From Micropterus salmoides (taxonomy: Eukaryota > Chordata > Actinopteri > Centrarchiformes > Centrarchidae): a stretch of 64,000 bases of DNA. Below are positions 21,252 through 32,020 of this stretch, piece by piece (the first letter of the stretch is position 1; each line of letters starts with the position of its first letter). A program made the translations under genes and the position numbers. The notes beneath the pieces are model-generated. The model was given only the letters and a program-made list of their open reading frames with translations. It made no database searches and had not been told where the DNA came from. The stretch spans positions 25,843,225 through 25,907,224 of the forward strand of contig NW_024041150.1 in NCBI RefSeq assembly GCF_014851395.1, given 5' to 3'.

Positions 21252-21590
21252 CTAAGCTTGTCTTGAACCAATAAGACTCGTTATAAAAAGCACAGCGATA
21301 CTCAGGAGGGGGAGAAGAAAACCGCCAGACTGTTTAAGCAACGTCTTCTTTTTCTTTGAAGCGCAAACCTTTTTATTGCCAAGCAGTCTAATCCCCGCCT
21401 TCTTCTTTTTAAATTTTTGATACTGTGTCTTATTTAAAGAAATTTTACCTTTAAAAACATTGTGAGCGATTTCACATAACGCTACCAAAAGGTCTGGTGA
21501 AGCAGATTTATTAATATTCACTCTCTGTGATGGAGATGCTCCGTGCATAATTTGCAGTAAAGAACGGTTTCTTTTAATGCAATCAGACAT
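21252..21590 (-). CDS. Small basic Maverick protein with C-terminal hydrophobic segment
   Basis: This 112-codon frame is intact. It has an N-terminal helical part (CIKRNRSLLQIMHGASPSQR), a central ALCEIAHNVFKGKISL motif, a long Lys-rich stretch (about residues 55-85), and a C-terminal hydrophobic segment (GGFLLPLLSIAVLFITSLIG, about residues 89-108). The pattern (..SP.L..ALCE...N...G.I.L....) followed by a basic region and GGF + hydrophobic tail is shared by a widespread Maverick-associated family. A role in membrane disruption or virion structure is conceivable but not shown. It lies between the ATPase and the gene ending at 20495, with only a few bases between each. Confidence 0.7.
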   Translation of the reverse strand: MSDCIKRNRSLLQIMHGASPSQRVNINKSASPDLLVALCEIAHNVFKGKISLNKTQYQKFKKKKAGIRLLGNKKVCASKKKKTLLKQSGGFLLPLLSIAVLFITSLIGSRQA

Positions 21591-21595
21591 ATTTA

Positions 21596-22244
21596 CTATC
21601 TCTGAGGCACATACACAACAGGCAGGTCTGAAAGAAATTCAGTTCTGTGTCTGAAATCGTCAGGTGTCTTAGCTTTAAAAATCAATCATCAAGTAACCGT
21701 AAGGAACACTCGTGGCATCCTTGAAACAATCCATAAAAAAAAACTCTTCCCAGGAAACATTTGTCTAGCCATTAGCATGACTTGGTATTTATCTCTGGGA
21801 TTTTTAAACAAAACAAGATAATTGGTATTCAAATTAATAGTACGGCTAACTTTGCCTTGAAAAAACAAATTCTGAACTAGGTATAAACAACTTAAATTTC
21901 TATGATGCACATTTTGGACCTCAATGTTATTGCTAGCATCACTCATTAAATCATCAATAATCAACAAATTTTTTTTATCTAAAGGCAACAATGTATCATC
22001 ACATAAAGAAGATGGCAAGCCTTCAACGAAATTCACATTTCTAATTTTCAATAACTGGTCTTACAATGGTTGCCAAGATGAAAAAATATATACAACATTT
22101 TCAATCTGTTTTGAAGTGAGCTTATCGGCATTTTCAATCAACATTTTCACCAAATGTTTTACCGCTGTTTGAAGGACCTGACACAATTAGACTAAAAGGA
22201 TGTTGTAGTCTAAAATCAAAACCATCAGTCTCTTTAACAGCCAT
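21596..22244 (-). pseudogene. Maverick packaging ATPase (FtsK/HerA, A32-like), broken
   Basis: Genome-packaging ATPase. An ATG at 22244 leads to a Walker A GPSNSGKT (about 22165-22190) and then to a frame break just after it. The next region continues in another frame. A 120-codon open stretch (22051-21689) carries Walker B as NLLIIDDLMSDAS, a sensor-like LVQNLFFQG and YLVLFKNPRDK. The C-terminus, with PYGYLMIDF and TPDDFRHRTEFL, is in yet another frame and ends at 21596, five bases before the next ATG. At least two frameshifts make it non-functional. Mavericks and adintoviruses encode this ATPase opposite to the capsid genes, as seen here. Confidence 0.85.
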
Positions 22245-22606
22245 GGTATGGTAAAGTTCTTAGATCAGGAAAAACTCTCGTGTACAAGACTTGAAGTCTT
22301 GTGGCAGATGTTTTATTTTTTAGTTCGAAAGCCTTTTCATTTCTCAGATACTTAAAACTGTCTCCTAAGCTCTTCGTAACTTTTAGTTCCTGATAACAAC
22401 ACTGCATCACAGATTAATGTACCCTATATTACAATGATAAAGATAAAACATCAACGATCTGCTTTCACAGTTTTATCCTGCAATACCTGGTAGTCTGACA
22501 TTATGGTCTATGCAAAGATATAATGCTGTGAATATACAACCGCGTTCGCACGCTCATGTCAAACCGACAGCTGTCTAGCTGTGATCCCATCCTATTCTAG
22601 CACATA
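22245..22606. other. Maverick interior, no gene recognised
   Basis: Short decayed frames only. A minus-strand piece reading LSGTKSYEELRRQF (near 22350-22400) may be a remnant of a further Maverick gene, but it is too short to assign. Confidence 0.3.
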
Positions 22607-22760
22607 CATCTGAATCATTTTTGTTACTGAGACTTTAACAAGAACAAAAAATAATCACTCACACATTTGAATCATTTGTTACCGAGAGTTTAACACAAGA
22701 ACAAAAAATAATCGCGCAGACATTTGAAACATTTTGTTACTGAGAAAGTTTAAATGTCAT
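22607..22760. repeat. 57-bp tandem repeat, about 2.7 copies
   Basis: CATYTGAATCATTT and an ACAAAAAATAATC block recur at 22607, 22664 and 22721, an exact 57-bp period. Copies differ at several bases. It lies in the subterminal right part of the Maverick. Confidence 0.8.
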
Positions 22761-23505
22761 TATTTGCTATAAGACAGTTTAACCACGATTGAAGAAAATA
22801 AAACCATCATTTAGCTCATCTCTACCTGATAACATTATTATATAGTACAGACTAAGATAAAACATCGGATGTAGACGCTCATGTGATGCAGGACAAAACC
22901 AAAAAAAAAAAAAAAAAAAGACTATGGCCCAGAGTTATGCACAGCTGTTGCAGATAGAGAATGCAAACTCGGTTTTATAATCAATCCATTTAAACTTCTG
23001 TTTTTTACGCATCACATCTAACCTATTTTGTTTACTAGCTAATAATTAAGATGTTGCAGGCAAAACACAAGAGTGAGTAAGTTTCTCATGGCGTCACGTG
23101 GAATTTGAGTATCTTATAGCTTATCAGCATTAAAGGCCGTACCTCAGAAATCCCGTGATGCATAGCGGCTGAGCTTTGTTAAAAATTACTGAAAAACTTC
23201 CTATTTGCATGAAATACAAAAGATACTTTGTAATTTATGTTTTCTTAAATGTTTTTGGTTAGAATATAATGTTTTGTCGGTAATTGTCATTCCTAGGACA
23301 GTTTACTATTGAAACCATGAGTGAAGGGACTGTTTAATTTGATGGCCTTGTGACCGGACAAATCATTGACAAGCTACTGCATATAACTCTTATGGTTGAT
23401 TGTTCAGCTGGTATGTTAACAAATAATCGTTACATTGCTAGCGAACACGTGCTGTGGACAAACTCTTGTCGCGGGAGCGTGCAAAGCTGGCCTCTATTTA
23501 CTACT
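22761..23505. other. Right subterminal part of the Maverick
   Basis: Non-coding AT-rich sequence with an A19 run near 22901. It ends in GCTGGCCTCTATTTACTACT (23486-23505), which mirrors the left terminus. No matching long inverted repeat with 6717-7000 is visible beyond ~20 bases. Confidence 0.5.
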
Positions 23506-24174
23506 GACGTTGCGCTGCTCCTGAACCACCTCACCATGAGACAATGACAAGGGCAGCTCAGTCAAAGATGGACTCTCCAAAGGCACATCAACACTGAAGC
23601 ATCAGAGCGCAGTCCCCTTCAGGACAGTTCCTGGCCTTTGCGACACGTTCAAACAACAGAAATTGTGTCTGGTTCTTTCTCATTAAATGGTGGCAACAAG
23701 CGCAAGTTACTTACATCAAAACAGTCAGATGATCTGGACTGCCGCCCGCCATGAGCCTCACTTGACAATAAGCCATCTCTTATCATTGACAACCGATCTC
23801 CCTCTAAGTCTATTTTTGCCTTTTCAGTGCTCTGGCAAATTCTCTCCACTTCCAGCTGCTTTTTAATGTCCAATTCATGTTTCATTTTCTCATGCTCCAA
23901 CTGCAAAATCAACATCTTTCTGCTGCTCAAAAGTTAAACCATGTGTTGTTGGACTCTGAGAAAAATCTGCTTTAGACATAATGCCAGCTACTAGTAACTT
24001 AGATTTAATAGCTGATTTAGTAGTTTCTTTGACACATTTGTCTCCGACCACCTCCACTGAATAGTGCTGAGCAAGCTGGAGCGGCTGCTCTTTTGTGCAC
24101 TTATCCAAGGATTCCTGAGATGGAGCGGCAATAAATGCTTCAACTTCAGACATGTTAAATTGCCTATGCAACAA
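23506..24174 (-). pseudogene. Gypsy-type retrotransposon gag, with deleted 3' part
   Basis: The minus strand from 24153 reads MSEVEAFIAAPSQESLDKC and continues about 85 codons. A shift near 23905 follows, then a coiled-coil-like Lys/Glu-rich stretch (HEKMKHELDIKKQLEVERIC) and LRLLPPFNEKEPD, the hallmark start of the capsid domain in fish Gypsy gags. After about ten further capsid codons in another frame (near 23600-23640) the chain jumps to a linker that normally lies just before the integrase. Most of the capsid domain, the zinc knuckle and the aspartic protease are therefore absent. The linker runs to the Maverick insertion site at 23506. Confidence 0.8.
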
Positions 24175-24953
24175 ACCTGGAAAAAACTAAATGTAGGCTA
24201 CTTCACTAAGAGACCAGATAGACACCCAACACTTGCCTGTGTGTCCAAAGAGGACTAATCCCCAATGTGGTTCGGAGTTTCCCCCGTTATCTAAAACCAG
24301 TACGACTAACTAAGCTTCCTCCGGTCTTCATGTGGCTAGTTTTGGTGGGTATTTACGTACTAGAGACCGCTGGATCAGGAAAGCGACTGGCAAACCAGCA
24401 ACACTCCCGAAACTACGGACATGCTCCCAAGCAACAGCTTTTGCCATGTTCGCCACAACACTACCCCCCAAACAGCTCAACAAACCCAGAGGGGAACGTT
24501 GCTACAACCTACAAGGTAAAACTCATTACCACTACACAAAACTACGCACAGGCAACCCGGCAAATGTCAACTGGATCAGCTTTTCATAATATGAACCACC
24601 GGTAAACAACAAATGCTTTTTTAAAGCTAAACTACAGGTAAGAAACAGTACACACAAATAGCAAATAACTTACCGACAAAGTCATCAAGTGCGTGTCCTT
24701 CCTGTTAATCCAAACAAAAAAGTTTACCAGTCCGCACCTGCCCAGGTAAACCAGAGAACAAAAGACCGCTGAGCGCGCCACGAGCGCTCTTAACAAACTC
24801 TACACTTACACGCATCAGTAATACAAATACAAAGCAAACCTACACACTACTAGGCAACAAACTGTAAGACTAAGTACCAAATACCATTTTCAGTAATCTT
24901 ACCAAACAATTGCAGCACCAACGGGAAAATCATGGCTGGACAAGCCCCCAATT
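24175..24953 (-). other. Leader between the 5' LTR and gag of the Gypsy element
   Basis: About 780 bases of leader sequence on the minus strand. Directly next to the LTR the minus strand reads TTGGGGGCTTGTCC, positioned as a primer-binding site, though I cannot name the tRNA. Open frames on the plus strand here (24267-24605) are coincidental. Confidence 0.55.
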
Positions 24954-25367
24954 TGTCATAACCCGGCTCAAAGGCCATGACAAATGCGGAGAGGACATGG
25001 AGGATTGCCAAAAGTACACATATTTATTGTAACAACTTAAACAAAACTAATAATCAATGATGTAGAGTGTGTTAGTCAGTGAAGTCAGTGGTGTAGATGT
25101 GGATGAGTGAAAAGTATGGAGCTTGGGTGTTGAGGAGTGGTAACAAACAATGTAACAAAACAGAGGAGGGCTGCGGCTGCTGCTGGCAGGAGTGGGACCA
25201 GATCAGAGAGAGAGTGAGAGCAAGGGGCTGGAATATTTATCCTCCCACAGCGTCAGACCCAGGTGCTCCCAATCTGGTTTACCGGCACTGATACCTTCAG
25301 GGACAAAAGGAGAACAGTAAACTGCTCAACACCACACAGTTAAACATCCAACTAGGCAGGGCCGTCA
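24954..25367 (-). repeat. 5' LTR of the Gypsy-type element
   Basis: The plus-strand edges are TGTCATAACCCGGCTC (24954) and GCAGGGCCGTCA (25367), so it runs TG...CA on the minus strand and is about 414 bp. Its outer end matches the 38-bp remnant of the other LTR (4022-4059). It is followed outward by Tc1 sequence, which continues the copy broken at 4021. Confidence 0.85.
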
Positions 25368-25554
25368 CACCTTTTATTGTGGCCAGCCTAAGGCATACCT
25401 GTGCAATACCCATACTGTCTGATCAGCATCTTGATATGCCACACCTGTGAGGTGGATGGATTATCTCGGCAATAGAGAGGTGCTCACTAAAACAGATTTG
25501 GACTGATTTGTGAACAATATTTGAGAGAAACAGGCCTTTTGTGCACATAGAGTG
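25368..25554. mobile_element. Tc1-like element A, right part
   Basis: Inverted counterpart of 3645-3860: TTTTATTGTGGCCAGCCTAA, CTGATCAGCATCTTGATATG, CACACCTGTGAGGTGGATGG, and ATTTGAGAGAAACAGGCC. The end is shortened (about 25 bases missing before AGTG-TA at 25551-25556). It closes the outermost layer of the nest. Confidence 0.8.
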
Positions 25555-25649
25555 TAATTACATGGGCTTACACCAACACGTTATCTGACCTCATTGTTTG
25601 ATTTGTATCCTCATGTGCCCTCAAATTGCAGTCTTCTGGTTACCTGACT

Positions 25650-25805
25650 GACACAAGCGAAAATCAGCAGGCAGCAGAGTGTTTTCCAACCGAGCTCTCC
25701 ATCTCTGGAATCGACTCTCCCTGCTGTGATTGGGGAAGCAAATTCTGCCTTAAAATCCAAACTCACAATTGATCTACTTTCACTTCCTGGCAGGGAAGTT
25801 TTATA
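25650..25805 (+). repeat. Probable L2-type LINE 3'-end fragment
   Basis: A broken frame with RVFSNRALHLWNRLSL corresponds to the (R)APRLWNSLP motif near the C-terminus of L2-type ORF2, also seen intact at 43560-43610. It is followed by a decayed tail. It is short, so the family is tentative. Confidence 0.45.
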
Positions 25806-28800
25806 GTTTCTTCTTCTACCTCAGCCCAGACAGCATTAATGTAGAAATCTACGTTTGGGAGCACGGTAAGGGCTGTTTCCCAGTTACTGCATCTCCACTC
25901 TGTGTGTGTGGTGGTTTGCTAATCTTTTTTTAGGCCTGACACAATTGTACTCTCAGCGGATACAGATGCTCTGGGTGCTGTATTCACACCTGCATCTAAA
26001 GTCCTATGTCTTTGTCATGGCCGCTGTGTCTTACTACGTTGTCCAAGCGACTGTGCCTTTTATGGTCGTAACCTCTCATCTACTGCAAGCACAGGTGTCT
26101 TTGTGGGCGGATTCCACTTTCACTTGGTCTGTCTTATTTTTCTCTTCTAATAAGAAATCTCACTTTAAATTAGCATTTAACACTCAGGTGAGCTAGTGAC
26201 AAATAGCCAGACTATTAGGCTCTGTAGGATTCCTATGCTAGGTGATTTATAACAAAACAGTTTATATAATTGGTTTTGCAAAGCTCCCTGCTTATGGTAA
26301 AGGGCAAAATAGAGATGAACTTTAATTCTGCTGTTTGTGCCTTGTAAAAGTGCACCTTGTCCAGCATGAGAAGTGCAAGTCTCCTTGGAGACTGCACTTA
26401 GAAAGTACAGTGTAATAGCTAGTCATAGCACAATTAAATATAGTTGAATGATATGAACTGATATGAAAGTTATAATGTACTGCATGGTGTCCTGATATCA
26501 CAGGTAGCACAGACGTTAGACCCCAGAAGCTAGTGTTTGTGTCCTGTGTAGTTCAGGTTCAGGCAACTAAAACACTTTGACTAATGCTGGCTGCACACTA
26601 GACGAGAATTTCGTATGATGATTCGCACTGACAATCGCGAGGGCGTTCCAGAGCCGAGGCTGGACGGAAATGATGCTATTGTGTTAGGGGTTTGCGGACA
26701 TAATCTAAAGGTTGCTGACTGGATCGGATCTCCGATTTCAAAATCAGAAACCTGCAACAACCAATAGCAAGAGAGCTAAACGGGAAGTGTCACAAGAATG
26801 TTGTATTTACTTGCACTTTAAAAACTGTTAACCATGCTGATTCCCTCTTTTAATATCTTTTTGTTTTTCCGTGCACAAACAACACACACAAGTGCAACCA
26901 GCTGACGACGACTGTCTGCCTGTATGTTTGATTATATTTGATCACGCAAGCTTCTGTAAGTTCCCACCCCTTGGAACCGCCACTCTGAAATCATTTAGTA
27001 TATACGCCAAGTGTGTGGTCAAGTGTCTTGACTGAATCCTCTGGTGTGTGTGTGTGTTCTTACAATTGAAATATTAAACACTGGTAAATTCTGTCATTAT
27101 ATTTTTTAAAATCGGTTAAGATTTGAAAATCCTCTACTGTGCACCAGGCATTAAGTTATTAACGAAAAGTTTGTTGTTTTGGTTATATATTGATAAAGTT
27201 AACATGTCTTGTCTGGTGTCACTTTTGCATTTTTCAGTAGGCTATTGACAATGAACAATGAAATATGTTGTCAGTAAACGTTTTGCAGACATGTTCAATA
27301 GGAGAATCTGGTGACTTTGCACATACAAAAATATTAATTTATCTCTTTCAAAATGTGTTTGCCAGCAGTATAAACATAGGGGCGTTATGAATGGTATGGT
27401 TTCCACAGAACACAGTTTGTGTGCAGTTGTCATAGGGACTATTTCTTACATAGAAAGTAGTTCCAATTGAAACGGCAGACAGCATGTTCAGTGGATGTGG
27501 ATTGTCCAGAGTAACAATAGGCAATGTTTCTGGAAAGAGATGGTGCTGATTTTCTAAATGTCACATTTTAAAATGCTATACCACAAATCAATTCCATTCA
27601 CCTCCATTGTCTTGGTGAAATTTTAGAGATGGATATCTCAAATTGAATCTAACTATCTGAATGGCCGCGGGGGGGGGTTGTAATACAAACCCCAAATATA
27701 TAAACCTGTAAACCTGTACCCATATACACTGCCAGTGGCAGACAATTTTTTTCGTGTGTGACGTTATGGCTCACAAACCATAAATAATGATAATAATAAT
27801 AAATTTACTCTCCATGTGTATAGATATATTTGCACTGAGGCAGCTACAGTATATATGGTAACTTACAGGCTGAGCATAACAAATAATTTTCATTATCTGT
27901 TGCTTGTGATAACAGTGAGACAAGTATCGATCCTGCTGCTGCTGCTTTAATAAAGTGAAAGAAAAGGAGCCGACTCTACGTTTGATTAGTCAGTGTGACA
28001 CAATGGGCCATTAGATTGAGTAGGTTAAATGCAGGATGTGTTTACGTTGTTTTAAAGGAGAAACTCCTGCTTAGTGGCTGTCAGACACCCTATGAAATTG
28101 TGGCAAAGATGGTAAAGGGGAAAATTAGGAATAAAATGGGAAAAGTTGAGTAAACGCACACTAAGACCTTCTTGTCACCGGAACAGAAAGCTCTCAGCCC
28201 GGCTTATTCTGCAGTATAAAGGTCTGTTTCTTCCTATTGTGCTTCAAGACTGTTTTTCCAGTCATCGGCGAATGACAGCTCTTTCACAACAACTCTCTGA
28301 AAGAATGTAAACAGGGAGATGTGTGACATTTTCAACGATTTTACTGCATAATTACTTTCAGTTCAGTGCTCAAAGCTGCTGCCGCATCTTTGAGGCTCTG
28401 CCATTTTATCTCTGGTTGCTTACATTTTGAAGTCCTGATGTGGTATCCATATCACAACCAGCATGTTTAGCAACACACAAGCAGATAAATGCCTCCTCAG
28501 CTCAACTGTGATTTGTCAAAGCAATTTGTGTTTCGGTGGGAGTCCACTCCTCCTCTTAAACAACCCAAAGTACAGAACAGTGAGCATTAATTTTAAATAG
28601 ATTCTGTCAGAAGTACACTCCTCGACATAGTACAATAGGTTAAAGAAATGCAGCGGAGCTCAGGATCTTTAACCTCCTCTCTATTCGTCCAATAGTATTT
28701 CTCTCACAGCTTTCTTACCCCAACCAAACAACAGTGTGTTGAAGGTGCGATAGGGTATAAGGAAGGAAGGATTTCAGTTTGAGGCCGGTGACTGCCATTC

Positions 28801-31800
28801 ACTTCTTCCTGCCCTTGTGTGCTAAAGGTAAGTATTAAAGATAAGTGGCTTAGCCTGATTACCGTTTAATAACTAAGAGGTTACATAATTAAATTTCCAT
28901 CAATCGGTACTCCACCTCTAACAAATGTCTGAATCATCTGAATCATTATGCAAATTAATAAGTAATATTCTCAGAATAAATTGGGCTATTAACCAATGGT
29001 ACATGCTGTATCTGGGTTAGCTCAGTGGTGCTGGGTTGTGTGTGTGTGTGCACCCGCTGCATTTAAAACACACCCATGTGTGCGATTGTGCGCTTTGTAA
29101 TTGCAACAAGCACACCTTGAGTTTTGTTTTTCTCTCTTCAGAAGCGGGCCTACGCCGTCGTGCTTCGGGCTTGTTGCGCCAGTCAGCTGTGAATGTCAAA
29201 CATGAGGAGGGGAAAAAAAGAAATGCAGACGAAATAAATAACATGGCCCTCCGCAACCTTTTCATTATGAAAAAAAAAAAGCAAAGACAATAATCAAGTG
29301 CGTAAAACACCTACAGTCATTACAGCTGGAAAGTTAGAACACAATTATTAGAGCTGAGAAACTTTTGACGCTGCTGACTGAGGCTTCGGGAGCATGAAGC
29401 AAGGAAGAGTAGAGAGAGAAAATAGGGCACGAAAATATCAATATGAGATATGAACGATGGTGGGAGCTCCCTCCCTTTAAAATGCTGGTAGCGGGGGCCA
29501 CTCAATATTCATCGATTAGAGACGCTGCGTCGGCGGGAGAGAGAGCCGACACGTAGTGAGAATGCTCTCATCAAGTTCCTCTTGTTTTTCTAACCCAGCG
29601 AATTACTTCTTTTGTCTACAAGGCAATTTATTTCGGAGATAAAACAGCCTGTGGTTAATCCAGATCCCGGCAGAGCCTTTTGCCTTTGTTTCTGTTTTGA
29701 TTTTCTCTGCTTATGCACAGGGTGTAAATTAAGGTAAACTCGCAGTCAGCCTGACCCTGATTGGTTCCACTCTTCAGCTGAGGTGAAAAAAAGTAAGTGT
29801 TGAAAGACCAACGAGAGAGGTGGATGCTTGAGCTGTTGTCCCACTTTGTCAATAACTTAACCTCTGCTCTTGCTGTGGCAGGTGAAGGCGCTGCTACATA
29901 TCAGGTGTGCAGCTCTCTAGTCTCTGTTTCAAGCTCAAATGGTAGGAAAAGGCCGCCACGTTCAAACCACTTCCATGCCTAAAATCTACATGGCACACAG
30001 CAGGTAGCCTCTGCAAGAGATTTGAAATTTAGTTTGTCTTCCTTTGATTACGCTGGATGTTAGCTTTCACCTGCTACAGCTCATCAGCCGCCTTTCCTGC
30101 TTCACCGAAAGGCACACAAACACGCATGTACACTGCACACAGTGTGCAGGAATATGGGTGCACACAATGCACAAAAACACACTGCGCTCAACTGCCTGTC
30201 TGTCTTTCACGTGGCACTCTTCTTGTTGTCTTATCAGTTGCCGCGTTTCAAAGCTTTCACATGAAAGGGAGAAATTTTACACCTTCCACCTGCTTCTTCC
30301 CTCTCTCATGCTCACTCACTCAGCATTATCTCTCTTGATTGCGCTCGTACCATCTGCTAGATTAATTGATCAAAAAGGCTCAGAATGTTCCTCGATGTTT
30401 GCTTGATTGAATTTGGGACAGCCGGAGCCGTGGTATTTTTCACCCCAGCTTCCCGCACCCCTCCGCCGCTTTCACACACTCCTCATCTGTCTCCTCTTTC
30501 CCGTTCCATCTGCCTTTTTTTTTTCATTGTCACTCTCTCTTTTATATCCCTCTCAATTTTAACACCTACACACATGGTTATATCCCAGATAGTATATCAC
30601 ACAGGAGGGAAAAAAATGAATTTATGTGGCGGGGGGGAAAAAACCTGAGCTGAATGGACTGTAAGGAAAGTTGAAGATCTTAAACTTGAGGCAAATCCTT
30701 CAGAGATCAAATATTTGTTTTTTGTTTTAAAATAAGTGTCTACTGAGGGGGTTGTACCACAATACAGGCTGCTTGTTCTTTCCTATGGAGTATACACAGG
30801 GAACCCCTCTGGCCAAACAAAATGCCAATAAAAATGCCTGAATCAAGCAAGAACTGGGACACCCATGTGCTTTTTGTATTGGCAAGTGCATTTGAGCATA
30901 CACTGCTTTCCCCCCCTCTTTTTTTAACAACATGTAATTTATTTATTATATGTGTGAATGTTAGATGTGTTTTTCACATGTATATTTTTGAGCGCCATTT
31001 TCGGTAGTGCACCTGAATTTCATTGTATATATCAAGCAGTGACAATCAAGGAATCTCTTATTCCAAATGTACCTGCATGTGTGTGTCAGACTTTACCAAA
31101 GGATTGTTTTCTGCCAGATAACTAGCTGTGAGCATCCATGTAGCACAGGATGTAATTCACATTACATCTTTGTGAAGTTTAGCTGCACTTCTCAGACCAA
31201 AGTGGCTGAGGACGAGTAAGCAGGTTTTGTTCAAGGCAAGGACAAGTGGCTGATCTGTTGGGGGGATCAAGCGTGGGACAGCACTTCTGCTTACAATACG
31301 CCACCCTGTAGTTATTTAATGTGTAACCTTGTTCACATGCTCTTGGGAATTGAATGTGGAAGCATGAAGTGCTCAGCTATGAGGTGAACTTCTGCACTAA
31401 GGGTCACTTTGATACTTGGAATGTGTAAGAATTTTTTCTAAGTGAATAAAATGTCATGCTCATAATGAGCTAATTTTTAAAGTTTGCTGACATTTTTTGA
31501 ATATGGTTGCAGCCCAGGAGTAGGACTTGGAATGAAGAGTGTTGCATGTGTTAAGGGGGGCTCCTAAAGATGTAATGCGTGTCACGTGTGGAAGAGCAAC
31601 TGGTGTTTACAGTGCATCCAAACAAACTCATGTTTCATATAGAGAATCGACAATAAAATTACATCAACATTAATATAATACAGCTCTGACAATGTGAAGA
31701 GAGTGAGCAGTGAAGTTGTTTTCAGTGAGTTGAAATTGAGCTGGATTATATGAATGCAACATTTTCCTGTGAATCCTAGTTTAAAGGCCCTCTGAATCCA

Positions 31801-31825
31801 GCACTGGAATGGCAGACTCCACCAC
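25806..31825. other. Long gene-free stretch
   Basis: No coding region can be supported. Short simple repeats are present (GT around 27044 and 29036; CTG around 27935; G10 near 27668). The block at about 26585-26830 starts GGCTGCACACTAGACGAG and looks like a dispersed repeat, without clear ends. One candidate exon boundary is listed separately. Confidence 0.4.
28741..28827 (+). other. Candidate TATA-driven first exon with splice donor
   Basis: GGGTATAAGG (TATAA at 28756) is followed about 70 bases later by a strong donor, AAAG/GTAAGTATT, with the exon edge at 28827. No ATG frame of note lies between, so it would be 5' untranslated. Chance matches of this kind are common; this is weak evidence. 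Confidence 0.2.
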
Positions 31826-32020
31826 CATCCATCCATCCATCCATCCATCCATCCATCGTCAACCGCTTATCCTGCGTACAGGGTCGCGGGGGGCTGGAAC
31901 CAATCCCAGCTGACATTGGGTAAAAAATAAATTGCAGGGCCACACATAGACAAACAACCATTCACACTCACACCTAAGGACAATTTAGGGTCACCAATTA
32001 ACCTAGTCCGCATTTCTTTG
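31826..32020 (-). repeat. (ATCC)n-ended dispersed teleost repeat
   Basis: An (ATCC)8 run (31826-31857) leads into CCGCTTATCCTGCGTACAGG, GGGGGCTGGAACCAATCCCA, CATTCACACTCACACCTA and TTTAGGGTCACCAATTAACC. The same family, in opposite orientation and split, is at 42780-42930 and 43884-44030. I take it for the 3' end of a non-LTR retrotransposon because of the simple-repeat tail, but the family is not assigned. Confidence 0.7.

Larger units (their letters stand above)
6717..23505. mobile_element. Maverick/Polinton (adintovirus-related) element, internally deleted and interrupted
   Basis: The left end reads AGTAGTAAATAAAGGCCAGC. The right end, read inward on the minus strand, is the same 20 bases with one change, so the element runs AGT...ACT as expected for Mavericks, and a 6-bp duplication flanks it. 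Beyond ~20 bases the two termini diverge, so the long terminal repeats usual for this class are mostly lost. The content fits the class: retroviral-type integrase with chromodomain, capsid-like gene, adenain-like protease, and packaging ATPase on the opposite strand. No protein-primed DNA polymerase B is seen. Without the 9.4-kb insertion (10560-19973) about 7.4 kb remain, against the usual 15-20 kb. All larger genes are broken, so it is an inactive fossil. Confidence 0.9.

Noticed and set aside
22607..22760. CRISPR-like array
   Set aside because: The 57-bp units are simple head-to-tail copies without distinct spacers, in a vertebrate genome and inside a Maverick.
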